Of a stretch of 64,000 bases of DNA, positions 8,682 through 17,838 are shown one piece after another. The notes below the pieces were generated by a model. It was not told where the DNA came from and searched no databases. It was given only the letters and a program-made list of their open reading frames with translations. The position numbers and the translations under genes were made by a program. The DNA is from Streptomyces sp. NRRL WC-3742 (GTDB lineage Bacteria > Actinomycetota > Actinomycetes > Streptomycetales > Streptomycetaceae): NCBI RefSeq assembly GCF_000720635.1, contig NZ_JOCF01000012.1, forward strand, positions 1 through 64,000, read 5' to 3'. The stretch's first letter is position 1. The number at the start of each line of letters is the position of its first letter.

Positions 8682-9626
8682 TCACACGCCCGGCACGGGG
8701 CTGATCCGGGTGAGCTTCTCGGGGTTGGCCACGACATACGCCTCGGCGATCCGCCCGTCGGCCAGGACGAAGGCCACCACGCCGGCGACGGCACCGGTGG
8801 CCTTCTCGTACCAGACCATGCCCGGTTCGCCGTTGACCGTCGCGAGGTCGGTCCCGAACTCGGGGGTGAACCACTTGCCCACCGCGCCGGCCACCAGCCG
8901 GGCCACCTTCTCGGCGCCGTGGACCGGGCGGGCGGCGGCGCGGACGATGCCGCCGCCGTCGGCGTGCCAGACCACGTCCGGGTCGAGGATCTCCATCAGG
9001 CCCAGGATGTCGCCCCGGGTGCTGGCGGCGACGAAGGCTTCCACGGCCCGGCGGTGCTCGGCCGGGTCGGCGCCGGGGTGCCGGGCGCCGTCCTTGACCC
9101 GGCGGCGGGCCCGGGAGGCGAGCTGGCGGGTGGCGTCGGGGGTGCGGTCGAGGGAGGCGGCGATGTCCTCGAAGCCGACGGCGAAGACGTCGTGCAGGAC
9201 GAAGGCGGCCCGCTCGGCCGGGGTGAGCTGTTCCAGGACGGCGAGCAGGGCGAGGGAGACGGACTCGCCGCGCTCGGCCAGCTCGTCGGGGGAGTCGGGG
9301 GCGCTCGCGAAGGAGACGGACGGCTCGGGCAGCCACTCCCCGTAGTACGCCTCGCGGCGGGCCCGGGCGGAGCCGAGCTGGTCGTAGCAGAGCCGGGTGA
9401 CCACGGTGGCGAGGTAGGCGCGCGGGTCGTCGACGGCGGTGCGGTCGGCGGCCTGCCAGCGCAGCCAGGCGTCCTGGAGGACGTCCTCGGCGTCGGTGAA
9501 GGAGCCGAGCAGCCGGTAGGCGACGGAGCCCAGGTAGCGGCGGTTGCTCTCGAACGCGTCGGGGCTCCGGGGAGGTTCGGCGACGGGGCCGGAGCCGGGT
9601 CCGGGGGCGCTGGGCTGGGCGGTCAC
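8682..9626 (-). CDS. ECF41-type RNA polymerase sigma factor (SigJ-like)
   Basis: This 314-residue protein has sigma region 2 (YRLLGSFTDAEDVLQDAW, residues 38-55), region 4 (about 125-178) and a C-terminal SnoaL-like extension. The three ECF41 signatures are present: WLPEP (98-102), DGGG (223-226) and NPEKL (301-305). In ECF41 factors the extension replaces a separate anti-sigma factor and controls activity. The neighbouring flavoprotein gene is the expected regulated partner. The start is GTG at 9626, with TACCGT at 9633-9638 six bases upstream, so a leaderless transcript is likely. Confidence 0.92.
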   Translation of the reverse strand: MTAQPSAPGPGSGPVAEPPRSPDAFESNRRYLGSVAYRLLGSFTDAEDVLQDAWLRWQAADRTAVDDPRAYLATVVTRLCYDQLGSARARREAYYGEWLPEPSVSFASAPDSPDELAERGESVSLALLAVLEQLTPAERAAFVLHDVFAVGFEDIAASLDRTPDATRQLASRARRRVKDGARHPGADPAEHRRAVEAFVAASTRGDILGLMEILDPDVVWHADGGGIVRAAARPVHGAEKVARLVAGAVGKWFTPEFGTDLATVNGEPGMVWYEKATGAVAGVVAFVLADGRIAEAYVVANPEKLTRISPVPGV

Positions 9627-9722
9627 AGGGCCACGGTAGCGAAGGGTGCCGTCCGCTGAGAAGCCGGAACGCGAAGGGCCGGGCGGGGGAGTCCCCGGCC
9701 CGGCCCCTCGCGTGTGCGGGCG

Positions 9723-11723
9723 TCAGTCGACCTCGGCCACGGCCTGCGCGAACTGCGCCTGGTAGAGCCGGGCGTAGGCCCCGTCGGCGGCGATCAGCTC
9801 GTCGTGGGTGCCCTGCTCGACGATCGAGCCGTTCTCCATCACCAGGATCACGTCCGCGTCCCGGATGGTGGAGAGCCGGTGCGCGATCACGAAGCTGGTC
9901 CGCCCGGTGCGCAGCCGGGCCATGGCCCGCTGGATCAGCACCTCGGTCCGGGTGTCGACGGAGCTGGTCGCCTCGTCCAGCACCAGGATGGACGGCTGGG
10001 CGAGGAACGCCCGGGCGATGGTGATCAGCTGCTTCTCGCCGGCGCTGACGCCGGTGCCCTCGTCGTCGATGGTGGTGTCGTACCCGTCGGGCAGGGTCCG
10101 GACGAACCGGTCGACGTGGGCGGCCTTCGCGGCCTCGACGACCTGCTCGCGGGTGGCGCCCGAGGCCCCGTACGCGATGTTGTCGGCGATGCTGCCGCCG
10201 AACAGCCAGGTGTCCTGGAGGACCATGCCGATGCCCGAGCGCAGGTCCTCGCGGGACATCGCGGCGATGTCGACCCCGTCGAGGGTGATCCGCCCGCCGC
10301 TGACCTCGTAGAAGCGCATCAGCAGGTTGACCAGGGTGGTCTTGCCGGCGCCGGTGGGGCCGACGATGGCGACGGTCTGGCCGGGCTCGACCTTGAGGGA
10401 GAGGTCCTCGATGAGGGGCTTGTCCGCCTCGTAGCGGAACGAGACGTCCTGGAAGGCGACCCGCCCGCGCACCGCGTCGGGCCGCTCGGGCATGGCCGGT
10501 TCGGGGGTCTGCTCGGGGGCGTCGAGCAGTTCGAAGACCCGCTCGGCGGAGGCGACGCCGGACTGCACCAGGTTGGCCATGCTGGCGACCTGGGTGAGCG
10601 GCTGGCTGAACTGCCGCGAGTACTGGATGAACGCCTGCACGTCGCCGATGGACAGCGCGCCGCTCGCCACCCGCAGGCCGCCGACCACCGCGACCAGCAC
10701 GTACTGCAGGTTGCCGATCAGCATCATCGCGGGCTGGATGATCCCGGAGATGAACTGGGCCCGGAAACTGGACTGGAACAGTGCCTCGTTGTGCTCGGCG
10801 AAGGTCTCCGCGGCCTCCTTCTGCCGGCCGAAGACCTTGACCAGGGTGTGCCCGGTGTACATCTCCTCGATGTGCGCGTTGAGCTTGCCGGTGGACGCCC
10901 ACTGCTGGACGAACTGGGGCTGCGCCCGCTTGCCGACCTTGGCGGCCACGACCACCGACACCGGCACGGTGACCAGGGCGATGGCGGCCAGCAGCGGGGA
11001 GATCCAGAACATCATCGCGAGCACGCCGACGACGGTCAGCAGCGAGTTGACGACCTGTCCCATCGTCTGCTGCATGGACTGGCCGATGTTGTCGATGTCG
11101 TTGGTGACCCGGCTCAGCACCTCGCCGCGCGGCTGCTGGTCGAAGTAACTCAGCGGCAGCCGGGCGAGTTTGGCCTCGACGTCCTGGCGCAGCCGGTAGG
11201 CGGCGCGCTGGATGGCGGTGGTGGCCAGGCGCCCCTGGACGATGCCGAACACGGCGGAGGCGACGTAGATCGCCAGCACCCACAGCAGCACGCTGCCGAT
11301 GGCGCCGAAGTCCATGCCGTGGCCGGGGGTGAAGTCGACGGCGGAGAGCAGGTCGGCGACACCGCCGTCGCCGTGGGCGCGCAGCCCGGCGACGGCCTGC
11401 TCCTTGGTGATGCCCGGGTCGAAGCGTTCGCCGACGACGCCGGCGAAGATCAGGTCGGTGGCGTCGCCGAGGACCTTGGGGCCGGTGACGGCGCAGCCGA
11501 TGCTGAGCACGCCCAGGCCCAACACGCCGGAGAGCAGGGCGCGTTCGGGGCGCAGCAGGCCGAGGACGCGCTTGCCCGAGCCCTTGAAGTCCATGGACTT
11601 CTCGGTGCCCTGGCCGCCCATGAACCGGCCGGGCCCGGCGGGGCCTCTGCGGGCGGCGGCGGCCTGCGAGTCGCTGGGGAGGTCGTCCGCGTTCTTGGCG
11701 GGGGCCTTGTCGGGGGTGGTCAC
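9723..11723 (-). CDS. ABC exporter half-transporter, catalytic partner
   Basis: This 666-residue half-transporter has an N-terminal extension of about 50 residues, six membrane helices and a C-terminal ATPase domain. Walker A is GPTGAGKTT, Walker B VLDEATSSVD and the H-loop IAHRLSTI, all intact. The signature motif is the variant VSAGEKQ instead of LSGGQ. It overlaps the upstream half-transporter gene by four bases (GTGA), so the two are translated together as a heterodimeric multidrug or lipid-type exporter. The substrate cannot be told from the sequence. Confidence 0.9.
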   Translation of the reverse strand: MTTPDKAPAKNADDLPSDSQAAAARRGPAGPGRFMGGQGTEKSMDFKGSGKRVLGLLRPERALLSGVLGLGVLSIGCAVTGPKVLGDATDLIFAGVVGERFDPGITKEQAVAGLRAHGDGGVADLLSAVDFTPGHGMDFGAIGSVLLWVLAIYVASAVFGIVQGRLATTAIQRAAYRLRQDVEAKLARLPLSYFDQQPRGEVLSRVTNDIDNIGQSMQQTMGQVVNSLLTVVGVLAMMFWISPLLAAIALVTVPVSVVVAAKVGKRAQPQFVQQWASTGKLNAHIEEMYTGHTLVKVFGRQKEAAETFAEHNEALFQSSFRAQFISGIIQPAMMLIGNLQYVLVAVVGGLRVASGALSIGDVQAFIQYSRQFSQPLTQVASMANLVQSGVASAERVFELLDAPEQTPEPAMPERPDAVRGRVAFQDVSFRYEADKPLIEDLSLKVEPGQTVAIVGPTGAGKTTLVNLLMRFYEVSGGRITLDGVDIAAMSREDLRSGIGMVLQDTWLFGGSIADNIAYGASGATREQVVEAAKAAHVDRFVRTLPDGYDTTIDDEGTGVSAGEKQLITIARAFLAQPSILVLDEATSSVDTRTEVLIQRAMARLRTGRTSFVIAHRLSTIRDADVILVMENGSIVEQGTHDELIAADGAYARLYQAQFAQAVAEVD

Positions 11724-13489
11724 GCCGCCTCCTGCTCGGTGAGCTGTGAGAGCACGATCTCCCGGTACGTCGGGTTGTCGGCCATGAGCTCGTGGTGGGT
11801 GCCGGTGCCGACGACGGCGCCCTCGTCGAGGACGATGATCCGGTCGGCGTCGCGGATGGTGGAGACGCGCTGGGCGACGATCAGGACGGCCGCGTCGGCG
11901 GTCTCGCGGGCGAGGGCCTTGCGGAGCCTGGCGTCGGTGGCGTAGTCGAGGGCGGAGAAGGAGTCGTCGAAGAGGTAGACGTCGGGCTTGCGCACCAGGG
12001 CGCGGGCGATGGCCAGGCGCTGGCGCTGGCCGCCGGAGACGTTGCTGCCGCCCTGGGCGATGGGCGCGTCCAGGCCCTGGGGGAGCTTCTCGACGAAGTC
12101 CTTGGCCTGGGCGACCTCCAGGGCGTGCCAGAGCTCCTCGTCGGTGGCGTCGGGCTTGCCGTAGCGCAGGTTGCCGGCGATGGTCCCGGTGAACAGGTAC
12201 GGCTTCTGCGGGACGAGGCCCACCGTCTCGGCGATGGCCTCGGGGGAGAGCTCGCGCACGTCCACGCCGCCGAGCAGGACCTGCCCGGAGGTGGCGTCGA
12301 AGAGCCGGGGTACGAGGCCGAGCAGGGTGGACTTGCCGCTGCCGGTGGAGCCGATGACGGCGGTGGTCTCGCCGGGGCGGGCGGTGAGCTCGATGCCGCG
12401 CAGCACGGGCGCCTCGGCGCCGGGGTAGCGGAAGTCGACGTCGCGCAGCTCCAGGTTGCCGCGGGTCAGCACCTCGGTGATCGGCGCGCTGGGCGGCACG
12501 ACGCTGGAGGAGGTGGAGAGGACCTTCTCGATGCGCTCGGCGCAGACCTCGGCGCGCGGCACCATCATGAACATGAAGGTGGCCATCATGACGCTCATCA
12601 GGATCTGCATCAGGTAGGAGAGGAAGGCGGTCAGCGCGCCGATCTCCATGTCGTGGCTGTCGATGCGCATCGCGCCGAACCAGAGCACGGCGACGCTGGA
12701 GACGTTCACGACCAGCATCACGGCCGGGAACATGAGGGACATCAGCCGGCCGACCTGGAGGGCGGTGTCGGTGAAGTCCTTGTTGGAGCGGGCGAAGCGG
12801 TCCTGCTCGTGGCCGTCCTTGACGAAGGCGCGGATGACGCGGATGCCGGTGATCTGCTCGCGCAGCACCCGGTTGATGGTGTCGATCTTCTCCTGCATGC
12901 TGCGGAACTTGGGGCGCAGGGAGCGCACCAGCAGGAGGACGACGACGCCCAGCACCGGGATGACGGCCAGCAGCAGGCCGGACAGCGGGACGTCCTGGTT
13001 GAGGGCCATGATGATGCCGCCGACGCACATGATCGGCGCGGCCACCATGAGCGTGAAGCTCATCAGGGCGAGCATCTGGACCTGCTGGACGTCGTTGGTG
13101 GTGCGGGTGATCAGCGAGGGCGCGCCGAACTGGCCGGTCTCGCGGGAGGAGAAGCTCTGCACCTGGTCGAACACGGCGGCGCGCAGGTCGCGGCCGAAGG
13201 CCATGGCGGTGCGGGCGCCGTAGTAGACGGCGCCGATGGAGCAGAGCGCCTGGATGACGGTCACGCCGATCATCACGGCGCCGACGCTCACGATGTAGCC
13301 GGTGTCGCCCTTGACCACGCCGCTGTCGATGATGTCGGCGTTGAGCGTCGGCAGGTACAGCGCCGCGAGGGTCGAGATCAGCTGGAGCAGCACCAGCAGG
13401 GTGATCGGTCGGGAGTAGGGGCGCAGGTACGCCCTGAGCAGTCTGATCAGCACTGGCACACTCTTGTCGTCGGCGGGTGGGGTTCGCAT
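11720..13489 (-). CDS. ABC exporter half-transporter, degenerate-site partner
   Basis: This 589-residue half-transporter has six membrane helices (about residues 20-310) and an ATPase domain. Walker A GSTGSGKST and the signature NVSGGQRQR are intact. The residue after the Walker B aspartate is Asp instead of the catalytic Glu (LFDDSFSALD), and the H-loop His is Gln (AQRVSTI). This is the degenerate half of a heterodimeric exporter, pairing with the intact gene at 9723-11723. The start may be ATG at 13489 or an in-frame GTG at 13459; no strong ribosome site decides. Confidence 0.9.
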   Translation of the reverse strand: MRTPPADDKSVPVLIRLLRAYLRPYSRPITLLVLLQLISTLAALYLPTLNADIIDSGVVKGDTGYIVSVGAVMIGVTVIQALCSIGAVYYGARTAMAFGRDLRAAVFDQVQSFSSRETGQFGAPSLITRTTNDVQQVQMLALMSFTLMVAAPIMCVGGIIMALNQDVPLSGLLLAVIPVLGVVVLLLVRSLRPKFRSMQEKIDTINRVLREQITGIRVIRAFVKDGHEQDRFARSNKDFTDTALQVGRLMSLMFPAVMLVVNVSSVAVLWFGAMRIDSHDMEIGALTAFLSYLMQILMSVMMATFMFMMVPRAEVCAERIEKVLSTSSSVVPPSAPITEVLTRGNLELRDVDFRYPGAEAPVLRGIELTARPGETTAVIGSTGSGKSTLLGLVPRLFDATSGQVLLGGVDVRELSPEAIAETVGLVPQKPYLFTGTIAGNLRYGKPDATDEELWHALEVAQAKDFVEKLPQGLDAPIAQGGSNVSGGQRQRLAIARALVRKPDVYLFDDSFSALDYATDARLRKALARETADAAVLIVAQRVSTIRDADRIIVLDEGAVVGTGTHHELMADNPTYREIVLSQLTEQEAA

Positions 13490-13850
13490 CCCAATTCTCG
13501 TGCCTCGATGGGCTCGTACGGGTGATTCGCAGGATCAGCCCGTGAGTTTGCCATGGCTTTGCCGTACTCTCCCTCTCCCGGTACCTCCCTCCGTCCTCCC
13601 GCCGTCCCTCCCTCGGTCTCCCCCGGTCCTTCCCCGCGCCGCCGCGACCCGGGCACCGAGGTCACGGTGCGGTGCCGCCTGGGGCCGCCCCCTTACGGAA
13701 TGACCGGTTTCCCCCTAGGCTGCTGGTTGCCCCCTTGTTACCGGCCGGTACCGCGCCGGTGTCACGCCGGTTTCGGGCGGGGCCGGCGACCGCCCCCACG
13801 GCGCCTACCCTCCAGTCCCTCGAACGGCCACCCGCCCCCGGAGGTCCTCG
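13490..13850. other. Divergent promoter region with a polypyrimidine stretch
   Basis: These 361 bases separate the leftward ABC exporter operon from the rightward acyl-CoA ligase. The plus strand from about 13567 to 13640 is very rich in C and T with few purines. No gene is supported here, although short frames exist on both strands. Confidence 0.55.
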
Positions 13851-15770
13851 TTGAGTTCCGCGCAGTCCCTGATCGGCTCCGGCAAGACCGACATCGTCGC
13901 CCAGCGCCCCGCCTCCGTCGCCCACCTGTTCCTGGACCGCGTCGCGGCCACCCCGAACGGTGAGGCATACCGCTACCCCGCGCCGGTCGACGAGCAGGCC
14001 GCGGACGGCGCCCCGGGGGCGGAGCAGTGGCGCTCGGTGACCTGGGCGCAGACCGCCGAGCAGGTCTACGCGGTGGCCGCCGGCCTGCTGTCCCTGGGCG
14101 TCGCCCCGGAGGACCGGGTCGCCCTGATGTCCTCCACCCGGCTGGAGTGGATCGTCGCGGACATGGGCAACATGTGCGCCGGAGCGGCCACCACCGCCAT
14201 CTACCCGAGCACCAACGCCGACGAGACGGCCTACATCCTCTCCGACTCCGGCTCCCGGGCCCTGTTCGTCGAGAACCCCGCCCAGCTCGCCAAGGTCGTC
14301 GGCGAACTCGGCCGGCTGCCCGAGCTGCGCACCGCCGTCCTCTTCGACGGCGAGGTGCCGGAGGAGACCGGCACCCTGAGGGTGCTCACCTTCGCCGAGC
14401 TGAAGAGCCTCGGCGCCGAGTACCTCCGGGAGCACCCGGACGCCATCGAGAAGGCCGTCGCGGCCCTCGACAAGGAACAGCTCGCCACCCTCATCTACAC
14501 CTCCGGCACCACCGGCCGCCCCAAGGGCGTGCGCCTGGTCCACGACTGCTGGGCCTACCAGGGCCGCGCCCAGGAGCAGAGCGGGCTGCTGCGCGAGGAC
14601 GACGTGCAGTTCATGTGGCTGCCGCTGTCGCACGTCTTCGGCAAGAGCCTCATCTGCGGCCAGATCGCCACCGGCCACGTCATGGCCGTGGACGGCCGGG
14701 TCGACCGGATCATCCACAACCTGCCCGTCGTGCGGCCCACCATGATGGCCTCCGCCCCGCGCATCTTCGAGAAGGTCTACAACGGCATCGCCGGCAAGGC
14801 CCGGGCCGAGGGCGGCGCCAAGTACAAGATCTTCATGTGGGCGGCCCGCACCGCCCGCGAGTACGCCAAGGTCAACCAGGCCAGCCGGGCCGCCACCGGC
14901 CACGACGCCGCCCCCCTCGGCCTGCGGGTGCAGCACGCCCTCGCCGACAGGCTCGTCTACGGCAAGATCCGCGCCGCGTTCGGCGGCCGGATGCGCGGCT
15001 CCGTCTCCGGCAGCGCCGCCCTCGCCCCCGAGATCGGCTACTTCTTCGCCGGCATCGGCGTGCCCGTCCTGGAGGGCTACGGCCTGACCGAGAGCTCGGC
15101 GGGCATCTGCGTCAACCACGCCGAGGACCTGCGCATCGGCAGCGTCGGCACCATGCTGCCCGGCAGCGAGGTCCGCATCGCCGAGGACGGCGAGATCCTG
15201 CTGCGCGGCCCCGGCGTGATGCGCGGCTACCACAACCTGCCCGAGAAGACCGCCGAGGTGCTGGAGGCCGACGGCTGGTTCCACACCGAGGACATCGGCG
15301 AGCTCACGGCCGACGGCTACCTGCGGATCACCGACCGCAAGAAGGACCTGTTCAAGACCTCCGGCGGCAAGTACGTCGCGCCCAGCGAGGTCGAGGGCAA
15401 GTTCAAGGCGATCTGCCCGTTCGTCAGCAACATCCTGGTGATCGGCAACGGCCGCAACTACGTCACCGCGCTGATCGGCCTCGACGAGTCCGTGATCATG
15501 CCCTGGGCCGCCGAACACGGCCTCGCCGGCAAGTCCTACGCCGAGGTCACCGCCGACCCGTCCGTCCAGAAGCTGATCGACGGCTTCGTGCGCACCCTCA
15601 ACGGCGACCTCCAGCGCTGGCAGACGATCAAGAGGTTCCACCTGCTGCCGCGCGACCTCGACATCGAGCACGGCGAGCTCACCCCGAGCCTGAAGATCAA
15701 GCGGCCCGTGGTCGAGAAGGTCTACGCGGACGCCGTCACCGCGATGTACGCGGGCGCCAACGAAGCCTGA
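13851..15770 (+). CDS. AMP-dependent long-chain fatty acid--CoA ligase
   Basis: This 639-residue member of the ANL superfamily would activate a fatty acid with ATP and transfer it to CoA. It has the P-loop-like motif IYTSGTTGRPKGV (about residue 217), the adenylation motif EGYGLTESSAG (about 410), and the hinge and C-terminal catalytic parts DGWFHTEDIGEL and ITDRKKDLFKTSGGKYV. A TTG start at 13851 is supported by GGAGG six bases upstream. It is followed at 62 bases by hemW, which has its own promoter. Chain-length preference is not predictable. Confidence 0.93.
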   Translation: MSSAQSLIGSGKTDIVAQRPASVAHLFLDRVAATPNGEAYRYPAPVDEQAADGAPGAEQWRSVTWAQTAEQVYAVAAGLLSLGVAPEDRVALMSSTRLEWIVADMGNMCAGAATTAIYPSTNADETAYILSDSGSRALFVENPAQLAKVVGELGRLPELRTAVLFDGEVPEETGTLRVLTFAELKSLGAEYLREHPDAIEKAVAALDKEQLATLIYTSGTTGRPKGVRLVHDCWAYQGRAQEQSGLLREDDVQFMWLPLSHVFGKSLICGQIATGHVMAVDGRVDRIIHNLPVVRPTMMASAPRIFEKVYNGIAGKARAEGGAKYKIFMWAARTAREYAKVNQASRAATGHDAAPLGLRVQHALADRLVYGKIRAAFGGRMRGSVSGSAALAPEIGYFFAGIGVPVLEGYGLTESSAGICVNHAEDLRIGSVGTMLPGSEVRIAEDGEILLRGPGVMRGYHNLPEKTAEVLEADGWFHTEDIGELTADGYLRITDRKKDLFKTSGGKYVAPSEVEGKFKAICPFVSNILVIGNGRNYVTALIGLDESVIMPWAAEHGLAGKSYAEVTADPSVQKLIDGFVRTLNGDLQRWQTIKRFHLLPRDLDIEHGELTPSLKIKRPVVEKVYADAVTAMYAGANEA

Positions 15771-15831
15771 GCCCCGGCTCCCCCCGTACGGCCCGGCCGG
15801 GTTCGGTCGGGCCGTACGGGACAATGGGGTC

Positions 15832-17061
15832 ATGCCCTCCGCACTTCCCGACGGTGACCCGGTGCCGTCCGACGGTTCCCTGCCCGCGCACGCCCTCACC
15901 GGGCTGGGCTCGCGACCGTTCGGCTTCTACCTGCACGTGCCCTACTGCGCCAGCCGCTGCGGCTACTGCGACTTCAACACCTACACCGCCACCGAACTGC
16001 GCTCCTCGGGCGCCGTCGCCTCCCAGGAGACGTACGCGGACAACGTCGTCGCGGAGATCCGCCTCGCCCGGCGCGTACTGGGGGACGCCGACCTGCCCGT
16101 GCAGACCGTCTTCCTCGGCGGCGGCACCCCCACGCTGCTGCCCGCCCGCGACCTGGTGAAGATGCTCGCCGCCATCCGCGACGAGTTCGGGCTCGCCGAC
16201 GGGGCCGAGGTCACCACCGAGGCCAACCCGGAGTCCGTCGACCCCGCCTACCTCGCCGAACTGCGCGAGGGCGGCTACACCCGCGTCTCCTTCGGCATGC
16301 AGAGCGCCCGCCCCCACGTGCTCCAGCTGCTCGACCGCCACCACACCCCCGGCCGCCCCGAAGCCTGCGTCGCCGAGGCCCGCGCGGCCGGCTTCGAACA
16401 CGTCAACCTCGACCTCATCTACGGCACCCCCGGCGAGAGCGACGACGACTGGCGCGCCTCCCTCGACGCCGCGATCGGCGCCGGGCCCGACCACGTCTCC
16501 GCGTACTCCCTCATCGTCGAGGACGGCACCCGCCTCGCCGCCCGCGTCAAGCGCGGCGAACTGCCGATGATCGACGACGACGTCCACGCCGACCGCTACC
16601 TCATCGCCGAAGAGGCCCTCGCCGCCGCCGGCTACTCCTGGTACGAGGTCTCCAACTGGGCCACCACCCCCGAGGGCCGCTGCCGCCACAACGAGCTCTA
16701 CTGGACCGGCGCCGACTGGTGGGGCGCCGGCCCCGGCGCCCACAGCCACATCGGCGGCGTCCGCTGGTGGAACGCCAAACACCCCGCCGCCTACGCCCAG
16801 GCACTGGCCGAGGCCCGCACCCCCGCCCAGGCCCGCGAGGTCCTCACCGACGAGGACCGCCGCGTGGAGCGCATCCTCCTCGAACTCCGCCTCGAACAGG
16901 GCATCCCCCTGGCCCTGCTCACCCCCACCGGCCTCAAGGCCGCCGCCCGCCACCGCGCCGACGGCCTCCTGGCACCGGACTCCTACGAGCGCGGCCACGC
17001 CACCCTCACCCTCCAGGGCAGGCTCCTGGCAGATGCGGTAGTGCGTGACCTGGTGGACTGA
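15832..17061 (+). CDS. hemW: Radical SAM heme chaperone HemW
   Basis: This 409-residue protein has the radical SAM cluster motif YCASRCGYCDF (about residues 43-53; CxxxCxxC) and the HemW signature regions FLGGGTPTLLP and FGMQSA, plus a C-terminal HemW domain. HemW is a heme carrier and insertion protein, long misannotated as oxygen-independent coproporphyrinogen oxidase. GACAAT at 15820-15825, six bases before the ATG, points to a leaderless transcript. Length is normal. Confidence 0.93.
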   Translation: MPSALPDGDPVPSDGSLPAHALTGLGSRPFGFYLHVPYCASRCGYCDFNTYTATELRSSGAVASQETYADNVVAEIRLARRVLGDADLPVQTVFLGGGTPTLLPARDLVKMLAAIRDEFGLADGAEVTTEANPESVDPAYLAELREGGYTRVSFGMQSARPHVLQLLDRHHTPGRPEACVAEARAAGFEHVNLDLIYGTPGESDDDWRASLDAAIGAGPDHVSAYSLIVEDGTRLAARVKRGELPMIDDDVHADRYLIAEEALAAAGYSWYEVSNWATTPEGRCRHNELYWTGADWWGAGPGAHSHIGGVRWWNAKHPAAYAQALAEARTPAQAREVLTDEDRRVERILLELRLEQGIPLALLTPTGLKAAARHRADGLLAPDSYERGHATLTLQGRLLADAVVRDLVD

Positions 17062-17102
17062 CATTCGTTGACGTGGGTGTCAGCCGTCGGAGGGAGCGTG
17101 CG

Positions 17103-17660
17103 ATGACCGCCATCGATGATCGGATGACCGGGATCTTCGAGAACCTGGAGGTGCCGGAAGGCATCAAGGCCGAACTCATCAGGGGGGAAATCGTGATGAC
17201 GGCGGGGCCGGACATGGTCCACAACCTCATCGTCCTGGCGATTCAGCACCAGCTCCCGTACGACCGGTGGCGCCCGCTGGCCACCCAGGATCTGGCGATC
17301 CCCGGCCAGGCGAGCGAGCCTCAGCCCGATCTGGTCGTCTTCGAACGCGGTGCGGTCGAGGAATGCGGACGGCTCCTGCCGTCACCTGCAGTCACCCTGG
17401 TGGTCGAAGTGGTGTCGAGGACCAGCGTCGATCGTGACTATCGGACGAAGCGAGAGCTCTACGCCGAGGGCACTGTTCCCGCCTATCTGATCGTCGACCC
17501 GATCAAGGGCGAGTGCATGCTCCTGACCGAGCTGGGTCAGGCTCCCGGATCCGGGCTCCCGAGGTATACGTCCGAGCAGACGAGCAAGTTCGGCGAGCCC
17601 ATTCCGATGGATCTGCTGGATGTCACGCTCGACACCTCGGAGTTTCAGACCTACGCCTGA
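17103..17660 (+). CDS. Uma2 family (DUF820) endonuclease-like protein
   Basis: This 185-residue protein has the PD-(D/E)XK-like fold of the Uma2/DUF820 family. It shows EPQPDLVVFERG (about 79-90), VTLVVEVVSRTSVDRDY (about 106-122, the EVxS core) and KRELYAEGTVPAYLIVDP. The family is frequent in Streptomyces, but its physiological role is unclear. The ATG at 17103 is chosen because GGAGGG lies eight bases upstream; a GTG at 17073 would add ten residues. The 3' end overlaps the convergent small gene by ten bases. Confidence 0.85.
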   Translation: MTAIDDRMTGIFENLEVPEGIKAELIRGEIVMTAGPDMVHNLIVLAIQHQLPYDRWRPLATQDLAIPGQASEPQPDLVVFERGAVEECGRLLPSPAVTLVVEVVSRTSVDRDYRTKRELYAEGTVPAYLIVDPIKGECMLLTELGQAPGSGLPRYTSEQTSKFGEPIPMDLLDVTLDTSEFQTYA

Positions 17661-17824
17661 GGATCGGTGGGTACGGCCGGGGAAGCCGCCTGGGCGGCTT
17701 CCCCGGTGTCGTCGGGGTAGCCGATGGTGGAGAAGTCGATCCTGCCCTCGGTCACCATCGCGCGCATCCGGGCCAGTGCGGCGGCCCGGTGATCCCGGAG
17801 TGATGCGTCTGCGGATTGAGGCAT
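17651..17824 (-). CDS. Small conserved protein coupled to DUF3097 gene
   Basis: This 57-residue protein (contains LARMRAMVTEGRIDFSTIGY) follows the DUF3097 gene on the same strand. The ATG at 17824 has GGAG nine bases upstream. An in-frame ATG at 17839 overlaps the DUF3097 stop (TAATG) and is an alternative coupled start. I do not recognise the family. The alternation of helix and turn is protein-like, but length limits confidence. Confidence 0.55.
   Translation of the reverse strand: MPQSADASLRDHRAAALARMRAMVTEGRIDFSTIGYPDDTGEAAQAASPAVPTDPQA
17677..17706. terminator. Hairpin at convergent gene ends
   Basis: A 14-bp perfect inverted repeat (17677-17690 with 17693-17706) just after the Uma2 stop, lying inside the last codons of the small convergent gene. 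It probably ends Uma2 transcription. Confidence 0.65.
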
Positions 17825-17838
17825 GGCGACATTCTCCA

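Noticed and set aside
11724..13028. N-terminal extension of the second ABC half-transporter in an open frame reaching 13028
   Set aside because: The extension reads the first half-transporter gene in a wrong frame. The GTG at 11723 overlaps the previous stop, as expected for a coupled pair.
13447..13665. A 72-codon leftward frame upstream of the ABC exporter
   Set aside because: Low-complexity Gly/Glu/Arg composition arising from the polypyrimidine tract, with no ribosome site.
15832..17061. hemW read as a true oxygen-independent coproporphyrinogen oxidase
   Set aside because: Its length and HemW-type C-terminus fit the heme chaperone; related bacterial genes were renamed HemW for this reason.
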